Part shown: positions 5,657 to 12,093 of the stretch, piece after piece
Layout of the letters: the number at the start of each line of letters is the position of its first letter
How positions within the stretch are numbered: the stretch's first letter is position 1
Source: Candidatus Woesearchaeota archaeon
GTDB taxonomy: Archaea; Nanobdellota; Nanobdellia; Woesearchaeales; JAGWAF01
Reading direction: 5' to 3'
DNA length: 13,609 nucleotides
Assembly (NCBI GenBank): GCA_016932755.1
Contig: JAFGCE010000012.1
Location: 1-13,609 of the forward strand
Notes under the pieces: generated by a model
What the model saw: only the letters and a program-made list of their open reading frames with translations
The model's database searches: none
Told to the model about the DNA's origin: nothing
Made by a program: the position numbers and the translations under genes

Positions 5657-8600
5657 TCAAGCCAGCGAGTCAAGATATGCTATATTCTGCCTTGCAATGT
5701 CTGCTTCCCTGCTTCCTTCAGGAACATAGCTTATGTATTTAGCATACAACTCCTTTGCCAGGCTTTTTGCTTCCCTGCTCCTGTGGTCTTTGGCAAGGTC
5801 TCTTAGATATGTTGCAACAGTTATATAATCCATTACATCTTCAGGCTGCCTTGTTCCCTCTGACTCAATCTTTTTCTTTGCGCTTTCCAGCACTGCTCCG
5901 ATAGCGCCTGCATAGTTTCCTTCCTGCTGTTTAAGGTGGGAGTTCAGTTTCCTGATTTGCTCCTCCCTTTCGCCAATATGTGCGGAATACTGCTCAGGCT
6001 GCGCCTGGAAACTTTGGATTTCTGTGCTTAACCTGTTCATTGATTCATATGTCTGGTCAATGTTATGCCTTATGGCGATTATTGCTTCAGCATCTGTTCC
6101 GGTGTATCCGCATAAAAGTTTAAGCTCTGTGTCAAATCCAGGGTCATTTCTTTCCTCTCTTTCCATGAGCTTGGCTATGTGCTCTGAGCCCAAATATTCA
6201 AGATGCTTAACTACACGTTCATCCAGCCCGCCAGGTGTTTTTCTCAGGAACCGCGATTCATCCCTTATTTTTTGGTAAGCTTCAAACATCAAAACCAGAG
6301 GGTATGTTTCAGCATCCATTGCCCTGCCGTCCTTCTTGTTTCTTGCATATCCCGGCATTTTGCTGAAATAAAAAGCAGCCTTGTCAAGGTCTCCTTTTTC
6401 TGCGATATAGCTGAACACAAGACTTGTGCATGCCTCTATCTTTTCCTGGTCGCTGCCGCTTTCAGCTTTTTCTTTAAGCAATTCAAAATGCCTTACATCT
6501 TCAGACAGCATCCAGAACCTGTCTTTTTCCACCTTTAGCCTGTCCTTCAGCTCTTTTACCCTGTCTGCAGGAACATAGCCTTCTCCTGTTTCAATGCTGC
6601 CTAATCCTGTATCCCCCTCAAGATGGGCAATAAGCTCCTGGACCTGCCCTATTTTCTGCATTACGTCAGGGTCATATTTGTCAATCTGGGGGTTTAGTTT
6701 TGAAAGCATCCCTATTTTCTCGCTTGCATTAAGGAAAAGGGTTTTTGCAAGCTGCACTGAAACTGCGCCGTATGCCTCTCTTATCTCTTCAAATGTCCTT
6801 TCAAGTTCAGTGCACTGGGCTTCGCCTGCAAGAACCCTGTCAATTGTATGATACTCCCCCATCACAGAATCTGTTGCAGCGCGTGCATCATCAAGAGCGG
6901 ATTTTGGGAAAAAATTGCCTGCCCTTAAGTCTGCCCTCATTTTTCTGAGGTTGTCCCTTTCAACTCCTGCCGCTCTTGCGATTTCCTGGAATCTTGCATA
7001 CTCTTCTTCAGAACTCCTGTTAAATTTCTCAAGCAGCTCAATGGTTTTTATGAATTCGCCGCTTTTTTCGCTGAGATATTTGTTGTCGCTTGCTTTTAAA
7101 TAAACTCCTTCAATCATCGGTTCAGCATCCTTGAACCTTCTTAGCTCTATGAGCCTTTTTATTGTCTGGATTCCCCTTGAAATTGACACTTCATAGTTTG
7201 CTTTTTCTTTCATGTCAGCGAGAGTGTTTTTGAAATTATTCATCTGCATGTAGGCGTTTGCTGAAACTCCCTTGTTCTTTCCTGCATAGCGGTCTGCATC
7301 CTCCCATTCTTTTCTTGCAGCGACAAACATTCCTTTTTCAAGGAACTGAAGCGCAGACTGAAGCTTTGAAAGAACATATCCTGTGCCAAACAGCCTGTGC
7401 ATGGATTTTGGCTCTTTTTTGGCTATTTTCTCGCCGCTTTTGAGAAGCCTCATCTGGTCAGCTCTCATGAATTCAACCCTTAAATGGCATCCAATCCTGT
7501 GGATTTTGTCTTCCAAATGTTCTGTGTCAATGCGGGCTTCTCCTGCAACAGGGCGGTAGCTCTCCATCGCCTTGGTGTAGTACTCGGCTGCTTTTGCAAA
7601 TGCATCCATCCTGCTGAAATCAGGCAGCGTATCCTCGTCAATCTGCCGTGGGATAAGGTGGGCTGCTTTTTCATATTCAGATGCTATGTCAAGCAGTGCG
7701 CTTGTCATTTCGTTTCCTTCAGGCACTTTTCCAAGCTGGCTTTCAAGCTCTTCAGCCCTCCCAAGAACCTTCATGGCTGCTTCATTTTTCTCTTGTACAG
7801 ATTCAGGCGATTCTTCTTCTTTCTCGTAAAGGCCGTCCTTGTGTATATTTTTGAAAAGTTCTGCAACGTAGTCGCTTCTTATCCTATTTTTTTCGTCTTT
7901 TTCAAGAAGCATCATGATAAGGTCTTCAAACTCTTCAGACACATATGAAGGAAGCGGCTCATCGCTCTTGAACTCTTCCATCTGCCTGTTCTGGACTGCA
8001 GTTTCACGCTGTTCTTTTATCACAAGGTTTGGCATTTGAGGGTTTTTTTCAGGGTCAGGCAGAGTCAGGTTAAACGCTATTTCATATTCATCCTTGCCTG
8101 CGAATGCCATAGTCCTTGTTACAGCAAGGTAAAGGGTTGAGCCGAGAGAGAATAAATCTGTCGGCTTTCCGACTGCCTTTGTGTTTTCAACCTGCTCAGG
8201 AGACAGGTACTGGGGTGTGCCGACAATATTCTTCTTTCCTGTGACTGAAATATTATGCTTTTTTGTTGTTGTATCTTCAAGAAGCGACTCTATCCCGCTT
8301 TCCCTAAGCCTTTTTGCAATGCCCCAGTCAATCGCCTTAACCCCGTTTATTCTTTTCTCAGCTTCATCATAAACTACAAGGATGTTTTTAGGGTTGCAGT
8401 CCCTCCACAATATCCCTTTTTCATGCGAGTGGCATATTGCATCAAAAACACTGCTTCCGATGAATGCAATTTCTGCTTTCGACAGCTCCTGCTCATAGTT
8501 TGCAAGCACTGCAGCAAGGCTTTTTGCTCCGTCTTTAAGCTCCTCAAGAATGCAGTGGTATCCGTCTGAGATAAAATAATGGAAAACCTTGATTATGTTC

Positions 8601-9172
8601 GGATGGTTGAGGTCGTATTTCATGACAGAGGCTTCCTGCTGCAGCCTTATGATGTCATTTTCGTTTTCCCTCTCATCTTCTGTTTTGCTCGGGACAAGTA
8701 CTTTAAGGACCGCTGTGCCTCCTCTTAATTTCTCGTCAATATATCCCATCATCTCCGGCGGGAACTCTTCTCCGTACTGCTTTTTGAACTGTGCTATAAC
8801 CTTGTCTACATTCTGCCTCTGCCTGGCTGTCAGCTCTGCGCCGCTCTTCACATCATCAGAATTTATTCCTGTGTACTGCCAAAGCTTTTCTATATCTCCC
8901 TGAAGAAGGTGCTGCCTGAGGACTTCCCAGTAATTGTTGATTGTAACGGCAAAAACCTCGCACATTCCGCCTGAGCCTATGCTTTTGACAATCTGGCAAA
9001 GCCCGTCTTTTACAAGGGCGCCTGGCTTGAAATGTTCGCTTGGCTTTGGAGGAAGCTTGAATCCTTCCGAGTCCCACCTTTTCCTGTCAAAGCCCTTAAT
9101 TCTGCTGCTTTCGCTGTTCCTTCCTCTATCAGAATTTCCTTCCGCAGCAAAAATTTCTTGGTCATTACTCAT
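5657..9172 (-). CDS. Hanks-type Ser/Thr protein kinase with insert in the N-lobe and long helical C-terminal region
   Basis: 1171 residues, no signal peptide or membrane segment seen. Kinase motifs are the glycine loop IGSGGMCEVF (65-74), a beta-3 Lys in AVLKVL (K157), a helix-C Glu (about E180), catalytic loop WRDCNPKN (256-263, D258, N263, with Trp in place of His of HRD), DWG instead of DFG (D282) and GTPQYLSPE (318-326). All residues needed for phosphotransfer appear present. About 70 extra residues, polar and helical, separate the glycine loop from the Lys. From about residue 440 to the end the chain is predicted helical, with TPR-like stretches (AAEYYTKAMESYRP, DKAAFYFSKMP) and coiled-coil-like runs, perhaps a scaffold or sensor. 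The ATG at 9172 is preferred to a GTG at 9184 because AAGGTGA lies 8 bases before the ATG. It overlaps the phosphoesterase stop by 8 bases, indicating one operon with translational coupling. Confidence 0.9.
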   Translation of the reverse strand: MSNDQEIFAAEGNSDRGRNSESSRIKGFDRKRWDSEGFKLPPKPSEHFKPGALVKDGLCQIVKSIGSGGMCEVFAVTINNYWEVLRQHLLQGDIEKLWQYTGINSDDVKSGAELTARQRQNVDKVIAQFKKQYGEEFPPEMMGYIDEKLRGGTAVLKVLVPSKTEDERENENDIIRLQQEASVMKYDLNHPNIIKVFHYFISDGYHCILEELKDGAKSLAAVLANYEQELSKAEIAFIGSSVFDAICHSHEKGILWRDCNPKNILVVYDEAEKRINGVKAIDWGIAKRLRESGIESLLEDTTTKKHNISVTGKKNIVGTPQYLSPEQVENTKAVGKPTDLFSLGSTLYLAVTRTMAFAGKDEYEIAFNLTLPDPEKNPQMPNLVIKEQRETAVQNRQMEEFKSDEPLPSYVSEEFEDLIMMLLEKDEKNRIRSDYVAELFKNIHKDGLYEKEEESPESVQEKNEAAMKVLGRAEELESQLGKVPEGNEMTSALLDIASEYEKAAHLIPRQIDEDTLPDFSRMDAFAKAAEYYTKAMESYRPVAGEARIDTEHLEDKIHRIGCHLRVEFMRADQMRLLKSGEKIAKKEPKSMHRLFGTGYVLSKLQSALQFLEKGMFVAARKEWEDADRYAGKNKGVSANAYMQMNNFKNTLADMKEKANYEVSISRGIQTIKRLIELRRFKDAEPMIEGVYLKASDNKYLSEKSGEFIKTIELLEKFNRSSEEEYARFQEIARAAGVERDNLRKMRADLRAGNFFPKSALDDARAATDSVMGEYHTIDRVLAGEAQCTELERTFEEIREAYGAVSVQLAKTLFLNASEKIGMLSKLNPQIDKYDPDVMQKIGQVQELIAHLEGDTGLGSIETGEGYVPADRVKELKDRLKVEKDRFWMLSEDVRHFELLKEKAESGSDQEKIEACTSLVFSYIAEKGDLDKAAFYFSKMPGYARNKKDGRAMDAETYPLVLMFEAYQKIRDESRFLRKTPGGLDERVVKHLEYLGSEHIAKLMEREERNDPGFDTELKLLCGYTGTDAEAIIAIRHNIDQTYESMNRLSTEIQSFQAQPEQYSAHIGEREEQIRKLNSHLKQQEGNYAGAIGAVLESAKKKIESEGTRQPEDVMDYITVATYLRDLAKDHRSREAKSLAKELYAKYISYVPEGSREADIARQNIAYLDSLA

Positions 9173-10295
9173 TCGGCCATTCACCTTTCAGTTTTGCCCA
9201 TACCTGGTTCATAGGCAAGCCAACTTCTTTCATATCCTCGTAAACTTTTTCCCAGTTGTACTCAACAAGCCTTATTGCAAAATCAGAGCCGTCTTTTACA
9301 AGATATGTCGCCTTGTCATAGTATGTTTCTCCGCCGAATTTTTCCAGCCTTGGCATGCCTACAGTTCCTGCGTTGGCAACAGTCAGCTCTACTCCATTGT
9401 CTTCTGCAGAATAAACGCTCGGCACATGGAGATGCCCCAAAGCAACCTCAATCTTTTTTTTGTAAAGTATTTGCGCAAGCTCGAATGCCTTTCTTAAGCC
9501 GAATACAGGCATCCCGGCAAGGTCAAAACCGCCTGCTTTGAACATTTCAGCCTGGTGGGGGTCAGCAAGGTAGTAATGAGGGTGGTCCTTGTCCCATGAT
9601 GTGGAATGGAAGCAGTGGACTCCTTCAAAGATAAGATGCCCCCTGTATTTGCTGAACTCCTCCAAAAACCTGTATGCTTCAATTGCCTCCTCCCTGTCGA
9701 GAACTTTTCTTGCAGATTCCCTGTTCATGCCGTACATTTTAGGGTGCTCCTTCATCCATATTCCAACAGCGTCGTTTTTTGCAAATGACTCGTCCCCTTT
9801 CATGACTTTCCTTATTGCAATGAATCCGGGGAGAAGGTAGTCAAGCCACCCAATTCCCTCCTTTCTCTTGTTTCTTAGCCCTTCATGAAGCGCTTCAAAA
9901 AAGCTTGGCGAATACTCGCTCTGCCTTCCATAAAGCTCTGAGACAAAGTCTTCAGAAAGGAAATGCTTCGGGTTTTTTGTCAGAATCTGCTCCACCTGGG
10001 TGTCAAGCGCTTTGTTTGCCTTTTCCCCAATAGAGCGTGTTGAGTCCAAAACAGCTCCGTTCATCATGCTGGAAGCCTTAATAACAAAAATCTGGTCGTG
10101 GTTTCCGGGAAGAATTTTTGCTCCTTTGCCCACAAGTTCTTTTGTTTTCAGAAGAGTCTCTTTTGTTCTTGGACCATAGCCTACAACATCGCCGAGAATT
10201 GCGACTTTTTCAATTCCCTGTTTTTCCAAGTCTTCACACACAGCTTCAAGAGCAACTATGTTGCTGTGGATGTCTGAGAGCAGTGCAACTACCAT
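9165..10295 (-). CDS. Calcineurin-like metallophosphoesterase
   Basis: 376 residues, cytosolic. The binuclear metal centre motifs of the MPE superfamily occur in order: DIH (D8, H10), GD (D36) in GDVVGYGP, GNHD (64-67), an isolated His in GVHCFH (H227) and GHLH (287-290). They are followed by NAGTVGMPR (308-316), which resembles the NPGSVGxPR segment of YfcE/MJ0936-type phosphodiesterases. Those enzymes are usually about 160-250 residues. This one carries a largely helical insertion between GNHD and the isolated His (about 72-215). The substrate is unknown. The overlap with the kinase gene suggests a role opposing or tuning the kinase, which is inference: most enzymes of this branch act on nucleotides or phosphodiesters, not phosphoproteins. 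The ATG at 10295 has AAGGTGAT 3 bases upstream. Confidence 0.88.
   Translation of the reverse strand: MVVALLSDIHSNIVALEAVCEDLEKQGIEKVAILGDVVGYGPRTKETLLKTKELVGKGAKILPGNHDQIFVIKASSMMNGAVLDSTRSIGEKANKALDTQVEQILTKNPKHFLSEDFVSELYGRQSEYSPSFFEALHEGLRNKRKEGIGWLDYLLPGFIAIRKVMKGDESFAKNDAVGIWMKEHPKMYGMNRESARKVLDREEAIEAYRFLEEFSKYRGHLIFEGVHCFHSTSWDKDHPHYYLADPHQAEMFKAGGFDLAGMPVFGLRKAFELAQILYKKKIEVALGHLHVPSVYSAEDNGVELTVANAGTVGMPRLEKFGGETYYDKATYLVKDGSDFAIRLVEYNWEKVYEDMKEVGLPMNQVWAKLKGEWPNE
9181..9187 (-). promoter_or_regulatory. Shine-Dalgarno of the kinase gene
   Basis: AAGGTGA on the minus strand complements the archaeal 16S 3' end. It is inside the last codons of the phosphoesterase gene, 8 bases before the ATG at 9172, which fixes that start over the GTG at 9184. 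Confidence 0.6.
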
Positions 10296-10298
10296 TAA

Positions 10299-10306
10299 AT
10301 CACCTT
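10299..10306 (-). promoter_or_regulatory. Shine-Dalgarno of the phosphoesterase gene
   Basis: AAGGTGAT on the minus strand is a near-perfect match to the archaeal Shine-Dalgarno consensus, three bases before the ATG at 10295. This operon, unlike most in the window, has a leader. Confidence 0.6.
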
Positions 10307-10358
10307 ATAGCTACCACTCTCTTTTTAGTCACTAATCGGTAATAATAAGCAAAGGGTG

Positions 10359-10366
10359 TTTATAAA
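10359..10366 (-). promoter_or_regulatory. Box A for the phosphoesterase-kinase operon
   Basis: TTTATAAA on the minus strand predicts transcription starting near 10336, giving a leader of about 40 bases with a Shine-Dalgarno. A second weaker TATA-like element (TTTATACT) lies at 10383-10390. The 141-base gap between this operon and eL41 shows nothing else. Confidence 0.45.
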
Positions 10367-10436
10367 GCTAATGGATTTTCCAGTATAAATCCCAAAATTT
10401 CATATTCAGAATAAGCAGGTATGGACTAAACTTTAA

Positions 10437-10538
10437 TTAACTTTTGGCTCTTCTCTTCTTCTCCTTCTTCATTCTCTTGCGCTGCCACTTCCAGCGCATC
10501 TGGCCTTTCTTCTTCCAACGCCTTGAACTTCTTTTCAT
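10437..10538 (-). CDS. rpl41e: Ribosomal protein eL41
   Basis: 33 residues, too short for most ORF callers: MKRSSRRWKKKGQ followed by MRWKWQRKRMKKEKKRRAKS. The second part aligns with eukaryotic eL41, which begins MRAKWRKKRMRRLKRK, and the KRSSRRWKKKG extension recalls archaeal L41e as I remember it. The role is a small, extremely basic bridge peptide of the large subunit at the subunit interface. The upstream ATG at 10538 is favoured because box A lies 28 bases before it; an internal ATG at codon 14 would give only the eukaryote-like core. It lies downstream of the tRNA-Ile/tRNA-Glu pair on the same strand. Confidence 0.8.
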   Translation of the reverse strand: MKRSSRRWKKKGQMRWKWQRKRMKKEKKRRAKS

Positions 10539-10561
10539 CTGCCTTGTAGGATTTTGGTTTA

Positions 10562-10570
10562 ATTTATAAA
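10562..10570 (-). promoter_or_regulatory. Box A for eL41
   Basis: TTTATAAAT on the minus strand is centred about 28 bases before the ATG at 10538, predicting a leaderless mRNA. This supports the eL41 call and its longer start. Confidence 0.55.
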
Positions 10571-10582
10571 GGTTTTGGTGAG

Positions 10583-10604
10583 AATCAAAAATCAAACAAG
10601 AAAC
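10583..10604 (-). terminator. T-rich terminator after tRNA-Glu
   Basis: Minus-strand T-runs (TTTCTTG, TTTGATTTTTG) begin a few bases after the tRNA-Glu 3' end, before the eL41 box A. A weak call based on T content only. Confidence 0.35.
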
Positions 10605-10608
10605 TGTA

Positions 10609-10683
10609 TGCCCCGGACGGGATTTGAACCCATGTCCCTGGATCGAAAATCCAGGATGATTGGCCGGACTACACTACCGGGGC
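10609..10683 (-). tRNA. tRNA-Glu (UUC), intronless
   Basis: 75 nt. Acceptor GCCCCGG pairs fully with CCGGGGC, followed by discriminator A, and CCA is not encoded. The D-arm is GTGTAGTCCGGCCAATCAT. Anticodon stem CTGGA/TCCAG closes the 7-nt loop TTTTCGA with anticodon TTC. T-arm ATGGG-TTCAAAT-CCCGT. It starts only 7 bases after the 3' end of tRNA-Ile and has no credible promoter of its own, so the two are probably processed from one transcript. Confidence 0.95.
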
Positions 10684-10704
10684 GTATAAGTGGTCCCATG
10701 GGGA

Positions 10705-10743
10705 CTTTCATTGCGTTATAAAACTTTTGGTTCCAAACGCAAG
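10705..10743 (-). other. tRNA-Ile intron 2 (39 nt, T-loop position 59/60)
   Basis: Bulge-helix-bulge: outer helix is the T-stem TGGGG/CCCCA, central 4-bp helix TTCA (nt 54-57) with intron TGAA, 5' bulge AA^C, 3' bulge AG^T, and inner helix TTGCGTT/AACGCAA of 7 bp. Cleavage joins A59 to T60 and restores the loop TTCAAAT. Confidence 0.9.
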
Positions 10744-10765
10744 TTTGAACCCCAGACCTCCGGCT

Positions 10766-10792
10766 TTCTTAGACTTGGACCGGAAGTGGTCA
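10766..10792 (-). other. tRNA-Ile intron 1 (27 nt, position 37/38)
   Basis: Bulge-helix-bulge: central 4-bp helix CTTA (nt 32-35) with intron TAAG, 5' bulge TA^T, 3' bulge AA^A, and inner helix GAC/GTC, with the anticodon stem outside. Cleavage at the standard positions joins A37 to A38. Confidence 0.9.
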
Positions 10793-10859
10793 TATAAGAC
10801 CGGCGCTCTAACCAGGCTGAGCTATGGGACCACAGTAATGGATAAGAATTGGCATTTTG

Positions 10860-10867
10860 TTTTTAAA
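10860..10867 (-). promoter_or_regulatory. Box A for the tRNA-Ile/tRNA-Glu transcript
   Basis: TTTAAAAA on the minus strand predicts transcription starting near 10837, about 6 bases before the mature tRNA-Ile 5' end. It lies just after the MFS stop. Confidence 0.45.
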
Positions 10868-10881
10868 TGTTTTGGAGAAAA

Positions 10882-12057
10882 TCAGTCAATCAAATGCTCT
10901 TCCTCAACTTTTGAGACTAATGCAAACACGATTATAACAGCTCCCAAAAAGAAAAAAGCATATCTCAGAGAGACTTCGACAATAAGCCCTATCAGCGGGT
11001 AAACCAGCGCCCTGCAGAATCTGTCTATCATTGATATTGCGGAAATAACTGTCGCCCGGTTGTAGGATTCAATGTACTTGTTCATGTAGCTCTGGAACAG
11101 GACATGCCTTGTAAGGCCGAATGAGGCAACAGCCAGCAGCATTATTATTGTCAGCGGAACCGAATTGCTCAGCCCAAGAAGGATAAACAGCGCTCCTGAA
11201 ATCAGCGCGCTGTAGAGTAAGTATCTCTTTTTTGAGCCGAAAATTTTCTCAAGGATGCTGTGGCTGTTGAGGAATATTACCTGCACCACAGACATTCCTG
11301 CAAGGACAAACCCAAAATAAACAAGAGGGACATTCAGCTCCTTAAGCAGCGGCTGGTAAATCCAGATAACCATGAAAACAAATATCGCTATAGATATCCT
11401 GTCAAATGCAAGTATCTTAAGTTCCCTGTGATTCTTGAAATATTTCACTCCGCCTACAAGGAGGTTGATGTATCTTGCTGATTCAACTTTCTTTTTTGTT
11501 TTTGGCTCTTTCAGCGTAATGCCCACAGCGGCAGCTATAAGCATTGGAAAAGCCATGAACATCATTGTGTATCTAAGCCCGATGTAAGCAGCTATTGCGC
11601 TTCCTATCGGAGCAGCAATCATTATCGCCCCTATCTCAAAGCTGTTGAATCTTGCAAATATCTTTTTTGACTTTTTTTCAGCCCTTCCCTTCTTCAGGCT
11701 GTCATAAACCAATGCCTCGTCTGCTCCTGACATAAGGGCGTATCCTGCGCCCCACAAAAATTCTCCGAGGAGGAACATATAGAAATTGGGAATCAAGGAG
11801 TAAACAAACGTGGCAACTGCTGTGACCAGCGCAGCAAGAATCAAAGACGCCTTTCTTCCAAAATAGTCTGCAACAGCGCCAGTCGGTATTTCCATAAAGA
11901 ATATTGAAATCAGGAAAAAAGAGTTCAGAATCATAATCTGCGTGAAACTAATTCCTCCCCAGTCTGTATAAAACGGGACAAGCACAGCCCCGATAAAGTG
12001 AAGATTCCTGAAGAACTTGAAAAGGTACATCTTCCATATATTGGACCTATATGACAT
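10882..12057 (-). CDS. Major facilitator superfamily transporter
   Basis: 391 residues, strongly hydrophobic with about 12 predicted membrane helices, the usual MFS size. The loop 2-3 signature is seen as GAVADYFGRKAS (60-71), following MEIPTG, the form common in drug/proton antiporter-like and sugar efflux-like MFS proteins. A shorter related basic stretch (KKGRAEKKSKK) lies in the central region. The substrate cannot be told from sequence and no neighbouring pathway points to one. The ATG at 12057 lies 26.5 bases after the centre of its box A. The gene stands alone between the radical SAM gene and the tRNA pair. Confidence 0.88.
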   Translation of the reverse strand: MSYRSNIWKMYLFKFFRNLHFIGAVLVPFYTDWGGISFTQIMILNSFFLISIFFMEIPTGAVADYFGRKASLILAALVTAVATFVYSLIPNFYMFLLGEFLWGAGYALMSGADEALVYDSLKKGRAEKKSKKIFARFNSFEIGAIMIAAPIGSAIAAYIGLRYTMMFMAFPMLIAAAVGITLKEPKTKKKVESARYINLLVGGVKYFKNHRELKILAFDRISIAIFVFMVIWIYQPLLKELNVPLVYFGFVLAGMSVVQVIFLNSHSILEKIFGSKKRYLLYSALISGALFILLGLSNSVPLTIIMLLAVASFGLTRHVLFQSYMNKYIESYNRATVISAISMIDRFCRALVYPLIGLIVEVSLRYAFFFLGAVIIVFALVSKVEEEHLID

Positions 12058-12079
12058 GCAGAGAACGCTTCTGTTCCGG

Positions 12080-12087
12080 TTTATAAA
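12080..12087 (-). promoter_or_regulatory. Box A for the MFS gene
   Basis: TTTATAAA on the minus strand is centred 26.5 bases before the ATG at 12057, predicting a leaderless mRNA. It lies in the 36-base gap after the radical SAM stop. Confidence 0.55.
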
Positions 12088-12093
12088 TCTTGC

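Larger units (their letters stand above)
10691..10831 (-). tRNA. tRNA-Ile (UAU) with two introns
   Basis: 141 nt unspliced, 75 nt after removing introns of 27 nt (10766-10792) and 39 nt (10705-10743). Acceptor GGTCCCA (10825-10831) pairs fully with TGGGACC (10692-10698), and the discriminator A is at 10691. D-arm GCTC/GAGC. Anticodon stem CCGGT/GCCGG with spliced loop CTTATAA, giving anticodon TAT with T33 and A37-A38. Spliced T-arm TGGGG-TTCAAAT-CCCCA is canonical. Both introns fit strict bulge-helix-bulge motifs. The UAU anticodon reads AUA directly, in contrast to the agmatidine-modified CAU tRNA used by most archaea. A37 is a target for the KEOPS t6A pathway (Kae1 is encoded at 492). It heads a tandem pair with tRNA-Glu. 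Confidence 0.93.

Noticed and set aside
10691..10704. Imperfect palindrome GGTCCCATGGGGAC as an operator
   Set aside because: It is the junction of the tRNA-Ile T-stem and 3' acceptor strand.
10717..10724. TATA-like TTTTATAA upstream of tRNA-Glu as a promoter
   Set aside because: It lies within intron 2 of tRNA-Ile, and the tRNA-Ile 3' end is only 7 bases from tRNA-Glu, so cotranscription explains the Glu gene.
10731..10831. Shorter tRNA ending at GGAACC (10728-10734), possibly a pseudogene
   Set aside because: That reading leaves an unpaired T-stem and a C-A mismatch in the acceptor. The two-intron reading pairs every stem.
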